Notes: generated by a model not told the origin, from the sequence alone. 38,910 bases of DNA from CAZPKH01 sp964407165 (GCA_964407165.1 CAYOUJ010000019.1:1-38910); one strand, 5' to 3'. Counted from the first letter of the stretch, positions 1 to 9,094 are shown. Translations and numbers: made by a program.

Positions 1-142
1 GCCTGATCAAATGATTAATCTCGATTTTTACTATTTTTAAGAGACACTAGTGTCTTAAGCATAATCTTTTGACGGTTTACAAGAGGGCGTCAACTGGTTT
101 GTCTATCTATGCGCGCAAGGTTTGGTGATTTTTTACGCCCTA

Positions 143-150
143 CAAATATA
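143..150 (-). promoter_or_regulatory. possible outward-facing Bacteroidota -7 element
   Basis: On the minus strand these bases read TATATTTG, matching the Bacteroidota -7 consensus TAnnTTTG. No clear -33 TTTG is seen at the usual 19-21 nt. If real, it would drive a gene lying left of the window. The rest of 1-202 is AT-rich, holds no convincing gene, and contains a 14-bp perfect palindrome near 43-56. Confidence 0.3.
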
Positions 151-202
151 ACGCTTTTTTGTAAACGAAAATCACAGGGCGCAAAATTTTTATCCCTCTC
201 CC

Positions 203-1726
203 CTACTCCCACTCAATGGTGGACGGCGGCTTGGAGGAGATGTCGTAGGTCACTCGGTTTACTCCCCGCACGCCGCGGATGATGGAGTTGGAGACCTCGG
301 CAAGGAACTCGTACGGCAGGTGTGCCCAGTCAGCGGTCATGGCGTCGGTAGAGGTGACGGCTCGCAAGGCTACGGCACGCTCGTATGTGCGCTCGTCGCC
401 CATCACGCCCACGCTCTGCACCGGTAGAAGTATCACTCCTGCCTGCCAGACCTTGTCGTACAGGTCCCAATCGCGAAGGCCTTGGATAAAGATATGGTCG
501 GCATCCTGCAGTATGCGCACCTTCTCGCGCGTGATGTCGCCGAGTATGCGCACAGCCAGACCCGGGCCGGGGAACGGGTGACGCTTGATAAGGTGCTCAG
601 GCATCCCGAGTTCGCGGCCCACGGCCCGCACCTCGTCCTTGAACAGCAGCCGCAGCGGCTCACAAAGCTTCAGGTGCATCTTCTCCGGCAGCCCTCCCAC
701 GTTGTGGTGGCTCTTGATGGTGGTGCCCGTGATCGACAGGCTCTCGATACAGTCGGGGTAGATAGTGCCCTGGGCGAGCCACTTCACGTCGGTGAGCTTC
801 GAGGCCTCGGCATTGAAAACGTCGATGAACCCCTTGCCTATGATCTTGCGCTTGCGCTCAGGGTCAGTAACGCCGGCAAGCTCGCTGAAAAACTTATCGG
901 AAGCGTCCACGCCTATCACGTTGAGGCCCAGGCCCTGGTAGTCACGGAGCACGTCGGCAAACTCGTTCTTGCGGAGCATGCCGTGGTCTACAAAGATGCA
1001 GGTCAGACGGTCGCCGATGGCACGGTTGAGCAGCACAGCGGCCACTGAAGAGTCTACTCCGCCGCTGAGGCCTAGAACTACCTTGTCGTCGCCGAGTTGC
1101 TCACGCAGGCCCCTGACGGTCGTCTCGATGAACGATGCCGCGCTCCAGTCGAGTTTGCCGCCGCAGATCTCCTTGACAAAGTTGCGCAGCAACTGCGTGC
1201 CACACACCGAGTGATACACCTCGGGGTGAAATTGCACGCCCCACGTCTTCTCCCCTTCTACGCGGAAGGCAGCAATGGGCACAGAGGCAGTGGAGGCTAT
1301 GAATTTAAAATTGTCGGGCAGGCGGGTGATGGTGTCGCCGTGGCTCATCCACACCTGAGCGCCCGGTTCGATGCCGTGCATCAGCGGGTCGGCATCGTCC
1401 ACCGTGGTAAGGTTGGCGCGGCCATACTCGCGGGTGTCGGCAGGCTCTACCGTGCCGCCGGCCTGATAAGCCGTCATCTGGGCGCCGTAGCAGATGCCCA
1501 AGACGGGGTAGCGGCCGCGCAAACTCTCGAGATGTATGCGAAACGCCTTCTCGTCGTACACCGAAAAGGGTGAGCCTGAGAGTATTACGCCAATCACCGA
1601 GGGGTCGTTGGCGGGGAACTTGTTGTACGGGACTATCTCGCAATACTCCCCCAACTCTCGCACGCGGCGACCGATGAGCTGGGTGGTCTGTGAGCCGAAG
1701 TCAAGGATTATGATTTTCTCTTGCAT
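203..1726 (-). CDS. guaA: GMP synthase (glutamine-hydrolysing)
   Basis: This 507-aa protein converts XMP, glutamine and ATP to GMP in the cytoplasm, the last step of de novo guanine nucleotide synthesis. The N-terminal class I amidotransferase domain has the nucleophile C79 in GICYGAQ and the H167/E169 pair in QFHPE. The ATP-pyrophosphatase domain has the P-loop SGGVDS at 221-226. The C-terminal dimerisation domain ends in the typical KPPSTIEWE. Length and start (ATG at 1726-1724) fit the family. It is the last gene of a minus-strand run and starts 21 nt after the M15 lipoprotein gene. Nothing is abnormal in it. Confidence 0.98.
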   Translation of the reverse strand: MQEKIIILDFGSQTTQLIGRRVRELGEYCEIVPYNKFPANDPSVIGVILSGSPFSVYDEKAFRIHLESLRGRYPVLGICYGAQMTAYQAGGTVEPADTREYGRANLTTVDDADPLMHGIEPGAQVWMSHGDTITRLPDNFKFIASTASVPIAAFRVEGEKTWGVQFHPEVYHSVCGTQLLRNFVKEICGGKLDWSAASFIETTVRGLREQLGDDKVVLGLSGGVDSSVAAVLLNRAIGDRLTCIFVDHGMLRKNEFADVLRDYQGLGLNVIGVDASDKFFSELAGVTDPERKRKIIGKGFIDVFNAEASKLTDVKWLAQGTIYPDCIESLSITGTTIKSHHNVGGLPEKMHLKLCEPLRLLFKDEVRAVGRELGMPEHLIKRHPFPGPGLAVRILGDITREKVRILQDADHIFIQGLRDWDLYDKVWQAGVILLPVQSVGVMGDERTYERAVALRAVTSTDAMTADWAHLPYEFLAEVSNSIIRGVRGVNRVTYDISSKPPSTIEWE

Positions 1727-1747
1727 GTAGATGTAAGGAATTTAGTT

Positions 1748-2494
1748 TCAAAAGTTTAGCAGAGGGTATTTCTGGCGTGCCACAGCACGGCTGACCAGGT
1801 TGAAGTGCCACCACTCAGAGTAAAGCGGCTTGAAGCCGCCCGCAGCCATCACCTGCCGGAGCAGCTCGCGGTTGAGGCGCTCCTCCTCGGTAATTTTGCC
1901 CGACTGCACCAGCCAACGCTCGGCCTTGATGCCGGCCTCCGGACCGAGGAAGTCGACTGGCGTGCCCATCGGCAGCTCGTTGCCGGCTGAGTCCACGATG
2001 GTAATATCGACAGCAACGCCGTAGTTATGCATGCCCCCGCCGTTGGCAGGATTGCTCACATAGCGCGCCTTGGCAGTGCCGCGCACCACGTCATACATGG
2101 TCTTCTGCACCGACATCGGGCGCGAGGCATCCTTGACAAGCAGGTTATAGTCAGGGTGGAGCTTATGCAATGCTGCCGACGCCTTGGCAAGCGCTTCTGC
2201 GGCGTCCGGGTGAAGGTAGGCGCGACGGAAATCTCCATACATGTTACACCCGACGAAATTGGAGTCTGTTGCATACATAAGGTTCACCTGTATGGCGGGG
2301 TCGACGTCCACCACGTTGACAAACCCCATCGAGTCAAGTTTTTGCGACATGGGGTCGAGAGGCACAGGCTCCGGCTCGGGTATCTGCGGACCGGGCGCGA
2401 CTATGGTGTCGGACAGCGTCTCCATGGCTGTGGCACCGGAATGTGAGCAAGCCACAAGAGCGAGGGTAAGCACTATGTAAACCAGCCCTTTCAT
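1748..2494 (-). CDS. M15-family D-Ala-D-Ala dipeptidase-like lipoprotein
   Basis: This is a 248-aa predicted lipoprotein of the M15 (VanX/DdpX-like) zinc peptidase family, which cleaves D-Ala-D-Ala or related peptidoglycan peptides in the periplasm. A short hydrophobic leader ends in lipobox LVAC (C16). A Pro/Glu-rich linker of about 30 residues precedes the enzyme domain. The zinc/catalytic pattern is visible as H156 and D163 in MHNYGVAVD and E227/H230 in EWWHF. The open frame extends 22 codons further upstream, but the start at 2494 gives the lipoprotein signal and overlaps the aguB stop as TGATG, so it is preferred. Whether it acts in dipeptide scavenging or cell-wall turnover cannot be told. 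Confidence 0.9.
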   Translation of the reverse strand: MKGLVYIVLTLALVACSHSGATAMETLSDTIVAPGPQIPEPEPVPLDPMSQKLDSMGFVNVVDVDPAIQVNLMYATDSNFVGCNMYGDFRRAYLHPDAAEALAKASAALHKLHPDYNLLVKDASRPMSVQKTMYDVVRGTAKARYVSNPANGGGMHNYGVAVDITIVDSAGNELPMGTPVDFLGPEAGIKAERWLVQSGKITEEERLNRELLRQVMAAGGFKPLYSEWWHFNLVSRAVARQKYPLLNF

Positions 2495-3369
2495 CAGTCG
2501 TTGTAGCGTTTTAGTATCGGCCCGTAGGCGTCTATGCGGCGGTCGCGCAGGAAAGGCCACCAGCGGCGCACCTGCTCAGAGCGCTTCATGTCGATGTCGA
2601 CAATGGCCGTGGCTTCATCGGTGGTTGAGGCACGATAAAGCACCTCACCCTGCGGACCCGCAACGAAGCTGTTGCCCCAGAACTGTATTCCTGCGGTTGC
2701 GCCTGACGGATCAATCTCATGGCCTACGCGGTTTACTGACACAACAGGCAGCCCGTTGGCCACGGCATGCCCGCGTTGCACCGTCTCCCACGCCTCGCGC
2801 TGGCGTGTCTGCTCCTCCGAGGTGTCATAGTCGGCATACCCGATGGCAGTGGGATATATCAGCAACTCCGCACCGCTAAGCGCCATGATGCGAGCGGCTT
2901 CGGGGTACCACTGGTCCCAGCACACGAGCACGCCAAGACGACCGACAGACGTTTGTATCGGCTTGAAGCCGAGATCTCCGGGGGTGAAGTAAAACTTCTC
3001 ATAGTAAGCCGGATCGTCGGGGATGTGCATCTTTCGATACTTGCCGGCGATGGTGCCGTCTTTCTCAAAGACAACGGCGGTGTTATGGTACAGTCCCGGG
3101 GCACGGCGCTCGAAGAGCGATGTGACGAGCACAACACCGGCCTCACGCGCCACACGCGAGTAATGCTCCGTGGCCTCGCCGGGGATTTCCACTGCCATGT
3201 CACATAAATCCACGTACTCTGTCTGGCAGAAGTAGAGCGAGTCGTGCAACTCCTGCAAGACTACAATCTCCGCACCGTCGGCAGCAAGAGCCTTTACGGA
3301 TGCCTCGAGACGTCGGCGGTTGTCGGCGTGATCTGCGGTATTATGTTGCTGTATCAATCCAAGTTTCAT
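2494..3369 (-). CDS. aguB: N-carbamoylputrescine amidase
   Basis: This 291-aa nitrilase-superfamily enzyme hydrolyses N-carbamoylputrescine to putrescine, CO2 and ammonia. The catalytic triad is visible as E40 (VVLQELHDS), K113 (YRKMHIPD) and C150 (LVCWDQWYPE). The conserved RRWWPFLRDRR segment near the C-terminus is typical of AguB. It follows aguA with a 4-nt ATGA overlap (3366-3369), so the pair that converts agmatine to putrescine is translationally coupled. A 1-nt TGATG overlap couples it to the M15 lipoprotein downstream. Confidence 0.95.
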   Translation of the reverse strand: MKLGLIQQHNTADHADNRRRLEASVKALAADGAEIVVLQELHDSLYFCQTEYVDLCDMAVEIPGEATEHYSRVAREAGVVLVTSLFERRAPGLYHNTAVVFEKDGTIAGKYRKMHIPDDPAYYEKFYFTPGDLGFKPIQTSVGRLGVLVCWDQWYPEAARIMALSGAELLIYPTAIGYADYDTSEEQTRQREAWETVQRGHAVANGLPVVSVNRVGHEIDPSGATAGIQFWGNSFVAGPQGEVLYRASTTDEATAIVDIDMKRSEQVRRWWPFLRDRRIDAYGPILKRYND

Positions 3370-4382
3370 ATCTCGTCGATGTTAAGCTGCATGGTGGCAC
3401 AGTGCAGCGACCCGTGCTGGCGTATGAGCGCACGACAGTCAATGCCTATGACATCACGGCCGGGAAACAAACCTGCCACAACGGCCAAGGCCTCATCATC
3501 CGTTCTTATGGCGTATGTGGGCACAAAGACTGCACGTGGAGTTATCAAGAAATTTGCATACGTGGCTGGCAGCCGCGAGCCGTCCTCGGGGTCGTACACC
3601 GGCCCTGCATAGGGAAGCCCGACGAGCCGTTTGCCCGTCTGGCTAAGCTCTGCCTCCATCTCAACAAGCCCCGCATAGTCACAGTCTTGCGGGTCGGCCG
3701 GAGCCTTCACGTATGCTATCGTGTCGGTGTCTGTCAGCCGCGCGAGGGTGTCGATATGGCCGTCGGTGTCGTCGCCGTCAATGCCCCCGTTATCAATGAC
3801 GGTCAGGTTTTTGGCGTGGAGGAACGCCTTGGTAAGTTCTACGACTTCCTCCCGCGTGTACCCCTCGTTGCGGTTAGGAGAGAAAAGCACCGATGAGGTG
3901 GTGTATATGTTTCCGCGGCCGTCGCTCTCGATGGCACCCCCTTCAAGGGCGAGACGCCGGGCATTGACATAATCCCCTTGGAGCACCCCTTGGGCATAGA
4001 GCTCGCGCGTGACAAAGTTGTCACGGTCGGCGGCAAACTTGAGCCCCCAGCCGTTGAAGGTGAAGTCGACTATCCTGCGTCCGGCGCCAAGGAGAGTTAT
4101 GGGCCCGTAGTCGCGCGTCCAGGTGTCGTTGGTGGGCATCCCCACAACTGTGTATGCCGTAGGGTCGACACCGTGGAGCCGCTTGCTCACGTGCTCTGCA
4201 TCGGGCGCCAATATAATAATGTGTTCGTAGGGTGCGACGGCTTCGACGATGCGCACATAGCAATCCTCCGCCTCGTCGAGCATATATGCCCAGTCGGTGC
4301 CGCTGTGCGGCCACGCGATGAGGATGGCGTTATGGCACTCCCACTCGGCTGGGAGTCTGTATTCAGACGTCGTCGTAGTCAT
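3366..4382 (-). CDS. aguA: agmatine deiminase
   Basis: This 338-aa member of the peptidyl-arginine deiminase/agmatine deiminase family converts agmatine to N-carbamoylputrescine and ammonia. Visible family motifs are NDTWTRDYGP, EGGAIESDGRG, DGDDTDGHIDTLAR (catalytic His/Asp region) and the C-terminal nucleophile C328 in HGSLHCATMQ. It overlaps the preceding 78-aa gene by 20 nt and aguB by 4 nt. Together AguA and AguB form the arginine-decarboxylase-dependent putrescine route. No arginine decarboxylase gene lies in the window. Confidence 0.96.
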   Translation of the reverse strand: MTTTTSEYRLPAEWECHNAILIAWPHSGTDWAYMLDEAEDCYVRIVEAVAPYEHIIILAPDAEHVSKRLHGVDPTAYTVVGMPTNDTWTRDYGPITLLGAGRRIVDFTFNGWGLKFAADRDNFVTRELYAQGVLQGDYVNARRLALEGGAIESDGRGNIYTTSSVLFSPNRNEGYTREEVVELTKAFLHAKNLTVIDNGGIDGDDTDGHIDTLARLTDTDTIAYVKAPADPQDCDYAGLVEMEAELSQTGKRLVGLPYAGPVYDPEDGSRLPATYANFLITPRAVFVPTYAIRTDDEALAVVAGLFPGRDVIGIDCRALIRQHGSLHCATMQLNIDEI

Positions 4383-4599
4383 TCAAAGAGTCCCAGATGT
4401 CGTTTTGGTTGGTTATGTATTCCTCGCAATAGTCCAGGAAGCCACGCTTCTCGGTACTGCCAACGATGTGGCACCAGTCGCGGTACTGCGCGCGCAGCTC
4501 GGGGTCGGCGTGCATCATTCGCTTAAATTCCGACTCGGCAATGTCAACACTGCCCGCCTGCCGGATGATACTGTTGAATATTTCGGTTATGTCGTCCAT
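4363..4599 (-). CDS. small acidic protein of unknown function
   Basis: This 78-aa protein has no signal peptide or membrane segment. It is rich in Asp/Glu and predicted mostly helical, with a Trp-Cys (YRDWCHIVG) and a second Cys in FLDYCEEY. I do not recognise the family. It is probably real because it fills the gap between prfC (22 nt away) and aguA, overlaps aguA by 20 nt, and keeps the compact same-strand layout. It could be a regulator or adaptor, but nothing in the sequence says which. Confidence 0.75.
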   Translation of the reverse strand: MDDITEIFNSIIRQAGSVDIAESEFKRMMHADPELRAQYRDWCHIVGSTEKRGFLDYCEEYITNQNDIWDSLNDYDDV

Positions 4600-4621
4600 A
4601 AGCAGTAAGATTGTAAGGGTA

Positions 4622-6199
4622 TCAGAATTCTGAAGTGAAATGGAATCTAATGTCAGGGAAGTCTTGCTGGGCCATTGTCAGCACGTATGACGAGTCGGCG
4701 AGGAACACGTCGCGGCCCTCCGTGTCGGTGGCCATGTACTGTTGCTTGCGGCGCTTGAAGGCATCGAGAGCCTCCGGCTTGTCAGACTCTATCCAGCAAG
4801 CCTTATATAGTGAAATCGGCTCCCAGCGGCACTGGGCGCCGTATTCATGCAGCAGGCGATACTGTATCACCTCGAACTGCAGCTGCCCCACTGTGCCCAC
4901 TATCTTTCGGCCGTTGAACTGGTTGACAAACAGCTGGGCAACACCCTCGTCCATAAGCTGCCGAATTCCCTTGTCGAGCTGCTTGGCCTTCATCGGGTCT
5001 TCGTTTTCGATATACTTGAACATCTCCGGCGAGAAATTGGGCAATCCGCGGAAATGGAGCTTCTGACCTGCTGTTAGCGTGTCACCGATTTTGAAGTTGC
5101 CCGTGTCGGGTATGCCCACGATGTCGCCGGGATAGGCCTCGTCGACTATGCTCTTTTTCTGGGCCATGAACGCCGTGGGGGCGGCAAACTTGAGGCTCTT
5201 GCCGGTGCGTACATTGAGATAGGGGGCATTGCGCTCAAACCGTCCGGAGCAAACCTTGCAGAAGGCTATGCACGAGCGGTGGTTGGGGTCCATGTTGGCA
5301 TGAATCTTGAAAATGAAGCCTGAGAATGCGTCGTCTTGCGGTCGTACGGTCTGTTCCTCGGCCACCACGGGGCGCGGGGCAGGCGCTATCTTTACGAAAC
5401 AGTCGAGCAGCTCCTTTACGCCGAAGGTATTGAGCGCCGAGCCGAAGAACACGGGCGCCACCTTGCCGTCGAGATACTCCTGCACGTCGAGTTCGGGATA
5501 GACTCCCTCTATCAGTTCCAGGTCCTCGCGGAGCTTGGCGGCGTCGGCCTCCCCTACCGCCTCGTTGATGCGCGGGTCGTCGACGCTATCGATGGCCACG
5601 CGCTCGGTCACTTTCTGCTTGTCGGGCTTGAAAAGATCCAGCCCGTGTTCATAGATATTATAGACACCCTTGAAGTGGGCGCCGATGTTGATGGGCCACG
5701 ACAGCGGTCGAACGGAGATGTGCAGCTCGCTTTCCAACTCGTCGAGTATGTCGAACGGGTCGCGGCCCTCGCGGTCAAGCTTGTTGACAAAAATCATCAC
5801 GGGGGTGCTGCGCATGCGGCACACCTCCATGAGCTTGCGTGTCTGCTGCTCCACGCCCTTGGCCACGTCGACCACGATGATTACGGAGTCGACGGCAGTA
5901 AGGGTACGGTAGGTGTCTTCGGCAAAGTCCTGGTGGCCCGGGGTGTCGAGAATGTTTATTTTATAGCCGTCATAGTCGAAGCCCATGACGGATGTGGCCA
6001 CTGAGATGCCGCGCTGCTTCTCAATCTCCATCCAGTCGCTGGTGGCCGTCTTGCGTATTTTGTTAGACTTCACTGCGCCGGCCACGTGTATCGCTCCGCC
6101 GAAAAGCAGCAGCTTCTCGGTAAGGGTGGTCTTGCCGGCGTCGGGGTGCGAGATGATGGCGAATGTGCGGCGGCGTGCTATCTCAGAGTCGATTGACAT
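4622..6199 (-). CDS. prfC: peptide chain release factor 3 (RF3)
   Basis: This 525-aa translational GTPase recycles RF1/RF2 from the ribosome after peptide release. The G1 motif is SHPDAGKTT near residues 18-26, followed by switch II DTPGHQD and G4 NKLDR. The domain order matches RF3. The frame is open 16 codons further upstream, but the start giving MSIDSEIARRRTF matches the family N-terminus and avoids overlap with rfbD, whose stop is 7 nt away. It is co-directional with rfbD and the aguA/aguB genes. Confidence 0.95.
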   Translation of the reverse strand: MSIDSEIARRRTFAIISHPDAGKTTLTEKLLLFGGAIHVAGAVKSNKIRKTATSDWMEIEKQRGISVATSVMGFDYDGYKINILDTPGHQDFAEDTYRTLTAVDSVIIVVDVAKGVEQQTRKLMEVCRMRSTPVMIFVNKLDREGRDPFDILDELESELHISVRPLSWPINIGAHFKGVYNIYEHGLDLFKPDKQKVTERVAIDSVDDPRINEAVGEADAAKLREDLELIEGVYPELDVQEYLDGKVAPVFFGSALNTFGVKELLDCFVKIAPAPRPVVAEEQTVRPQDDAFSGFIFKIHANMDPNHRSCIAFCKVCSGRFERNAPYLNVRTGKSLKFAAPTAFMAQKKSIVDEAYPGDIVGIPDTGNFKIGDTLTAGQKLHFRGLPNFSPEMFKYIENEDPMKAKQLDKGIRQLMDEGVAQLFVNQFNGRKIVGTVGQLQFEVIQYRLLHEYGAQCRWEPISLYKACWIESDKPEALDAFKRRKQQYMATDTEGRDVFLADSSYVLTMAQQDFPDIRFHFTSEF

Positions 6200-6206
6200 C
6201 AGCTGA

Positions 6207-7079
6207 TCACTTATCGGTTTCCTCAAGACGGCGCAGGCAGTGTTCAAGGCTCTCTACCCAGTGGGGGATCACCACACCGTAGGTCCGCTTGATGCGGGTC
6301 TTGTCAAGAACGCTGTAGGCCGGACGCTCGGCGGCTGTGGGATAGTCTTCGGTGGCGCAGGGCATCACGCGGCAACCCTCAATGCCGGCCAGGCGGTGGA
6401 TGGCCTTGGTGAAGTCATACCACGAGGCAACGCCCTCGTCGGTGAAGTGGAAGATGCCCGGCACCCACTGCTGCGACTCGAGGATGGTGACGATGGCGTC
6501 GGCAAGGTCGCGCGCGTAAGTGGGGGTGCCTATCTGGTCGGCCACCACGGTCAACTCCTTGCGCTCACGGCCAAGGCGAAGCATGGTCTTGACGAAGTTG
6601 TTGCCGTAGGGCGAGTAGAGCCAGGCAGTGCGGACAATGATGCTGTCGGGAGCCATGGCCAGAAGCACCATCTCGCCTTTGCGCTTGGTCGAGCCGTATC
6701 GGCTGGTGGGGTTCACCTTGTCGCTCTCGAGATAGGGACGGTGGGCCGTGCCGTCAAATACGTAGTCGGTGGAGACGTGTATCACCTTGGCTCCGGCGGC
6801 GCTGGCAGCCTCGGCAAGATTTTTAACGGCGTCGACATTGATGCGCGTGCACAGCATCGCGCCCTCGTCCTCAGCCTTGTCCACGGCGGTGTATGCCGCA
6901 CAGTTGACGATGTGGCTCACGTCGCTCTTGGCCACGAAACGCTTTACAGCGTCGGCGTCCGTCAGGTCGAGCTCGGCCACGTCGGTATAGAGCACCTCCA
7001 CGTTGGGCATGCGCTCCGTCAGCACGTTGCGCATTTCGTTGCCCAGTTGGCCGTTACAGCCGGTGATAAGTATTTTCAT
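6207..7079 (-). CDS. rfbD: dTDP-4-dehydrorhamnose reductase
   Basis: This 290-aa short-chain dehydrogenase of the RmlD family carries out the last step of dTDP-L-rhamnose synthesis for surface polysaccharides. The NAD(P)-binding motif GCNGQLG is at residues 7-13, the substrate/active-site motif is STDYVFDG, and the catalytic Tyr-Lys pair is Y128/K132 (YGSTK). The start at 7079 gives the Rossmann strand MKILITG right at the N-terminus; the 20-codon upstream extension is rejected because it overlaps the promoter. It is first in the minus-strand run and has a textbook promoter just upstream. No other rhamnose genes are present here. Confidence 0.94.
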   Translation of the reverse strand: MKILITGCNGQLGNEMRNVLTERMPNVEVLYTDVAELDLTDADAVKRFVAKSDVSHIVNCAAYTAVDKAEDEGAMLCTRINVDAVKNLAEAASAAGAKVIHVSTDYVFDGTAHRPYLESDKVNPTSRYGSTKRKGEMVLLAMAPDSIIVRTAWLYSPYGNNFVKTMLRLGRERKELTVVADQIGTPTYARDLADAIVTILESQQWVPGIFHFTDEGVASWYDFTKAIHRLAGIEGCRVMPCATEDYPTAAERPAYSVLDKTRIKRTYGVVIPHWVESLEHCLRRLEETDK

Positions 7080-7101
7080 CGTATATCGGTTAATTTTGGT
7101 G

Positions 7102-7132
7102 CAAAGGTACAAAAAAACTTGCAAAATGCAAA
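7102..7132 (-). promoter_or_regulatory. promoter of the rfbD-prfC-aguAB-guaA run
   Basis: On the minus strand TTTG (7132-7129) is followed after exactly 19 nt by TACCTTTG (7109-7102). This matches the Bacteroidota sigma-ABfr consensus TTTG-N19-21-TAnnTTTG. It lies 23 nt upstream of the rfbD start. Confidence 0.85.
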
Positions 7133-7141
7133 CTGTCAAAC

Positions 7142-7185
7142 CGAGGTCTTTACCCGATTATCCGATTAACCGGTTAAAGACCTCG
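7142..7185 (-). terminator. hairpin terminator with CCGATTA repeats
   Basis: A perfect 11-bp stem (7142-7152 with 7175-7185), plus 3 more pairs, encloses a loop containing CCGATTA repeats. It lies 23 nt after the PurF-like stop codon and upstream of the rfbD promoter. It resembles the hairpin at 17060-17108 in sequence. Confidence 0.65.
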
Positions 7186-7207
7186 TTTTGAGCCGTTTTA
7201 CAGACAC

Positions 7208-9094
7208 TCACCGCTTGTCCACCCGCCCCTCGTAGAAGTTTACGTAGGCACGGTTGACCTGCCGGATGCCCCCCGGCGTCGGGTAGTCGCCGCTGAAATA
7301 CCAGTCGCCGGGATGGTTGGGTATCGACTTGTGCAACCCCTCGAGGCTCTGGTAGAGAATGTCTACTTTGGCCCGCGCCTTGATGGGCGTGAGCATGTCG
7401 GCGATCTTGCGCGACACCTGCTCGTCGGTGAACGGAGCATATATGGCCTTGACACAGTTCTCAAGCTGCTCGTCGGGGGCGTGCTCCATTTCCAGACACT
7501 GGCGGTAAACGTCGGTGAGCAGGTCAGTCTGACCCGCCTCGCGCAGCAGCTGAATAGCGGCGCGGAAAGCGATGAACTCGCCCAGACGCGACATGTCGAT
7601 GCCGTAATAGTCCGGGTAGCGCACTTGCGGCGACGACGACACAACGATGATACGCTTGGGATTGAGGCGGTCAAGCATGGCTATGATGCTCTCGCGCAGC
7701 GTCGTTCCGCGCACTATCGAGTCGTCGATGACCACAAGGGTGTCCTCTCCCGGGCGCACGCAGCCGTATGTCACGTCGTAGACGTGTGCTGCCAGGTCGT
7801 TGCGCGAGGCGCCCTCGGCGATGAACGTGCGGAGTTTGATGTCCTTGATGGCTATCTTCTCCACGCGCAGCAGCGGCTTCATGATATCGCTGACAGCCTG
7901 TGGCGTCAGACGCCCCTCGTTGCTCAGGGCAATGATTTTCTGCGCCTTCTCATTGTCCATGTAGCGGTGCAGCCCGTCGACCATGCCAAGGAAAGCCACC
8001 TCGGCCGTGTTGGGGATGAAGGAGAAGATGGCTTCGTCAAGGCGGCCGCCGAGCATGTCGACGAGGCGTGGCACCAACGTTGCGCCCAAGGCCTTGCGCT
8101 CGCGGTAGATGTCGGCGTCGCTGCCGCGGCTGAAGTAGATGCGCTCAAACGAGCACCGCTTGTTGGCTCCGGTGCCAAGGATGTTGCGCACGCTCATCCG
8201 GCCCGCCGCGTTTACTATCAGAGCGTGGCCAGGCTGCAGCTCGTTGACCTGCTCGAAGGGCACATTGAACACGGTCTGTATGACGGGGCGCTCGGAAGCG
8301 ACGACCACCACCTCGTCGTCGGCGTAGTAGAAGGCCGGGCGTATGCCCTGGCGGTCGCGAAGGGTGAACATGTCGCCCGACCCTGTGGCGCCACAGATGA
8401 CAAATCCGCCGTCCCACGACGGAGCGGCCGTCTCGAGCACATTCTCAAGGTTGAGCCGACGCTCTATCTCGCGGGTCAGCTCCGGCTCTTCAAGCTTGTC
8501 GCGGAAGTCGCGGTAGATGCGGTGGTTTTCCTTGTCGATGGCGTAACCGAGCTGCTCGAGCAGCACTATCGTGTCGCTGAAGATGCGCGGATGCTGGCCG
8601 CGCTCGACGATGGCGTTAAACACCTCCTCGACGTTGGTCATATTGAAGTTGCCGCAGATCATCAGGTTGCGCGAGCGCCAGTTGTTGCGGCGCAGGAAGG
8701 GGTGGACGTACGACATGCCCCCCTTGCCGGTGGTGCTGTAGCGCAGGTGACCCATGTTGATCTCGCCGATGAAGGGGGCGAGACTCTCCACGTCGTCGAC
8801 GCTGTGGCGGTCGGGGTCGAAACGTTCTATCTCGCCCCGTATGCTTTCGAATATCTCCTGGATGGCGTTCGGGCCGAGGGCACGCTCACGAAACACATAC
8901 TCGTGGCCCGGTCGTGCGAGATGCTTTACGACGCCCACGCCCGCGGCCTCCTGGCCGCGGTTGTGCTGCTTCTCCATCAGCAGGTACAGCTTGTTGATGC
9001 CGTAAGAGAAGGTGCCGTATTTGTCTTTGTAATAGTCCAGCGGCTTGAGCAGGCGTATCATCGCCACGCCGCATTCATGCTTTAGTGGTTCCAT
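7208..9094 (-). CDS. amidophosphoribosyltransferase-like class II glutamine amidotransferase
   Basis: This 628-aa protein has the PurF domain order. After a 7-residue propeptide, C8 (HECGVAM) would be the N-terminal nucleophile of the glutaminase domain. The phosphoribosyltransferase domain carries the PRPP loop VVIDDSIVRGTT at 454-465 and the RIYFSRGSDADIY segment near 318-330. It is well over 100 residues longer than canonical PurF (about 470-500), mainly by insertions and a C-terminal extension ending near PNHPGDWYFSGDYPT. PRPP amination (first step of purine synthesis) is the likely reaction, but the long form may be a specialised paralogue, so no symbol is given. An inverted-repeat array lies in its leader. 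Confidence 0.85.
   Translation of the reverse strand: MEPLKHECGVAMIRLLKPLDYYKDKYGTFSYGINKLYLLMEKQHNRGQEAAGVGVVKHLARPGHEYVFRERALGPNAIQEIFESIRGEIERFDPDRHSVDDVESLAPFIGEINMGHLRYSTTGKGGMSYVHPFLRRNNWRSRNLMICGNFNMTNVEEVFNAIVERGQHPRIFSDTIVLLEQLGYAIDKENHRIYRDFRDKLEEPELTREIERRLNLENVLETAAPSWDGGFVICGATGSGDMFTLRDRQGIRPAFYYADDEVVVVASERPVIQTVFNVPFEQVNELQPGHALIVNAAGRMSVRNILGTGANKRCSFERIYFSRGSDADIYRERKALGATLVPRLVDMLGGRLDEAIFSFIPNTAEVAFLGMVDGLHRYMDNEKAQKIIALSNEGRLTPQAVSDIMKPLLRVEKIAIKDIKLRTFIAEGASRNDLAAHVYDVTYGCVRPGEDTLVVIDDSIVRGTTLRESIIAMLDRLNPKRIIVVSSSPQVRYPDYYGIDMSRLGEFIAFRAAIQLLREAGQTDLLTDVYRQCLEMEHAPDEQLENCVKAIYAPFTDEQVSRKIADMLTPIKARAKVDILYQSLEGLHKSIPNHPGDWYFSGDYPTPGGIRQVNRAYVNFYEGRVDKR

Noticed and set aside
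7313..9085. long plus-strand open frame of 590 codons
   Set aside because: It is a GC-driven antisense shadow of the PurF-like gene, whose family motifs are clear.
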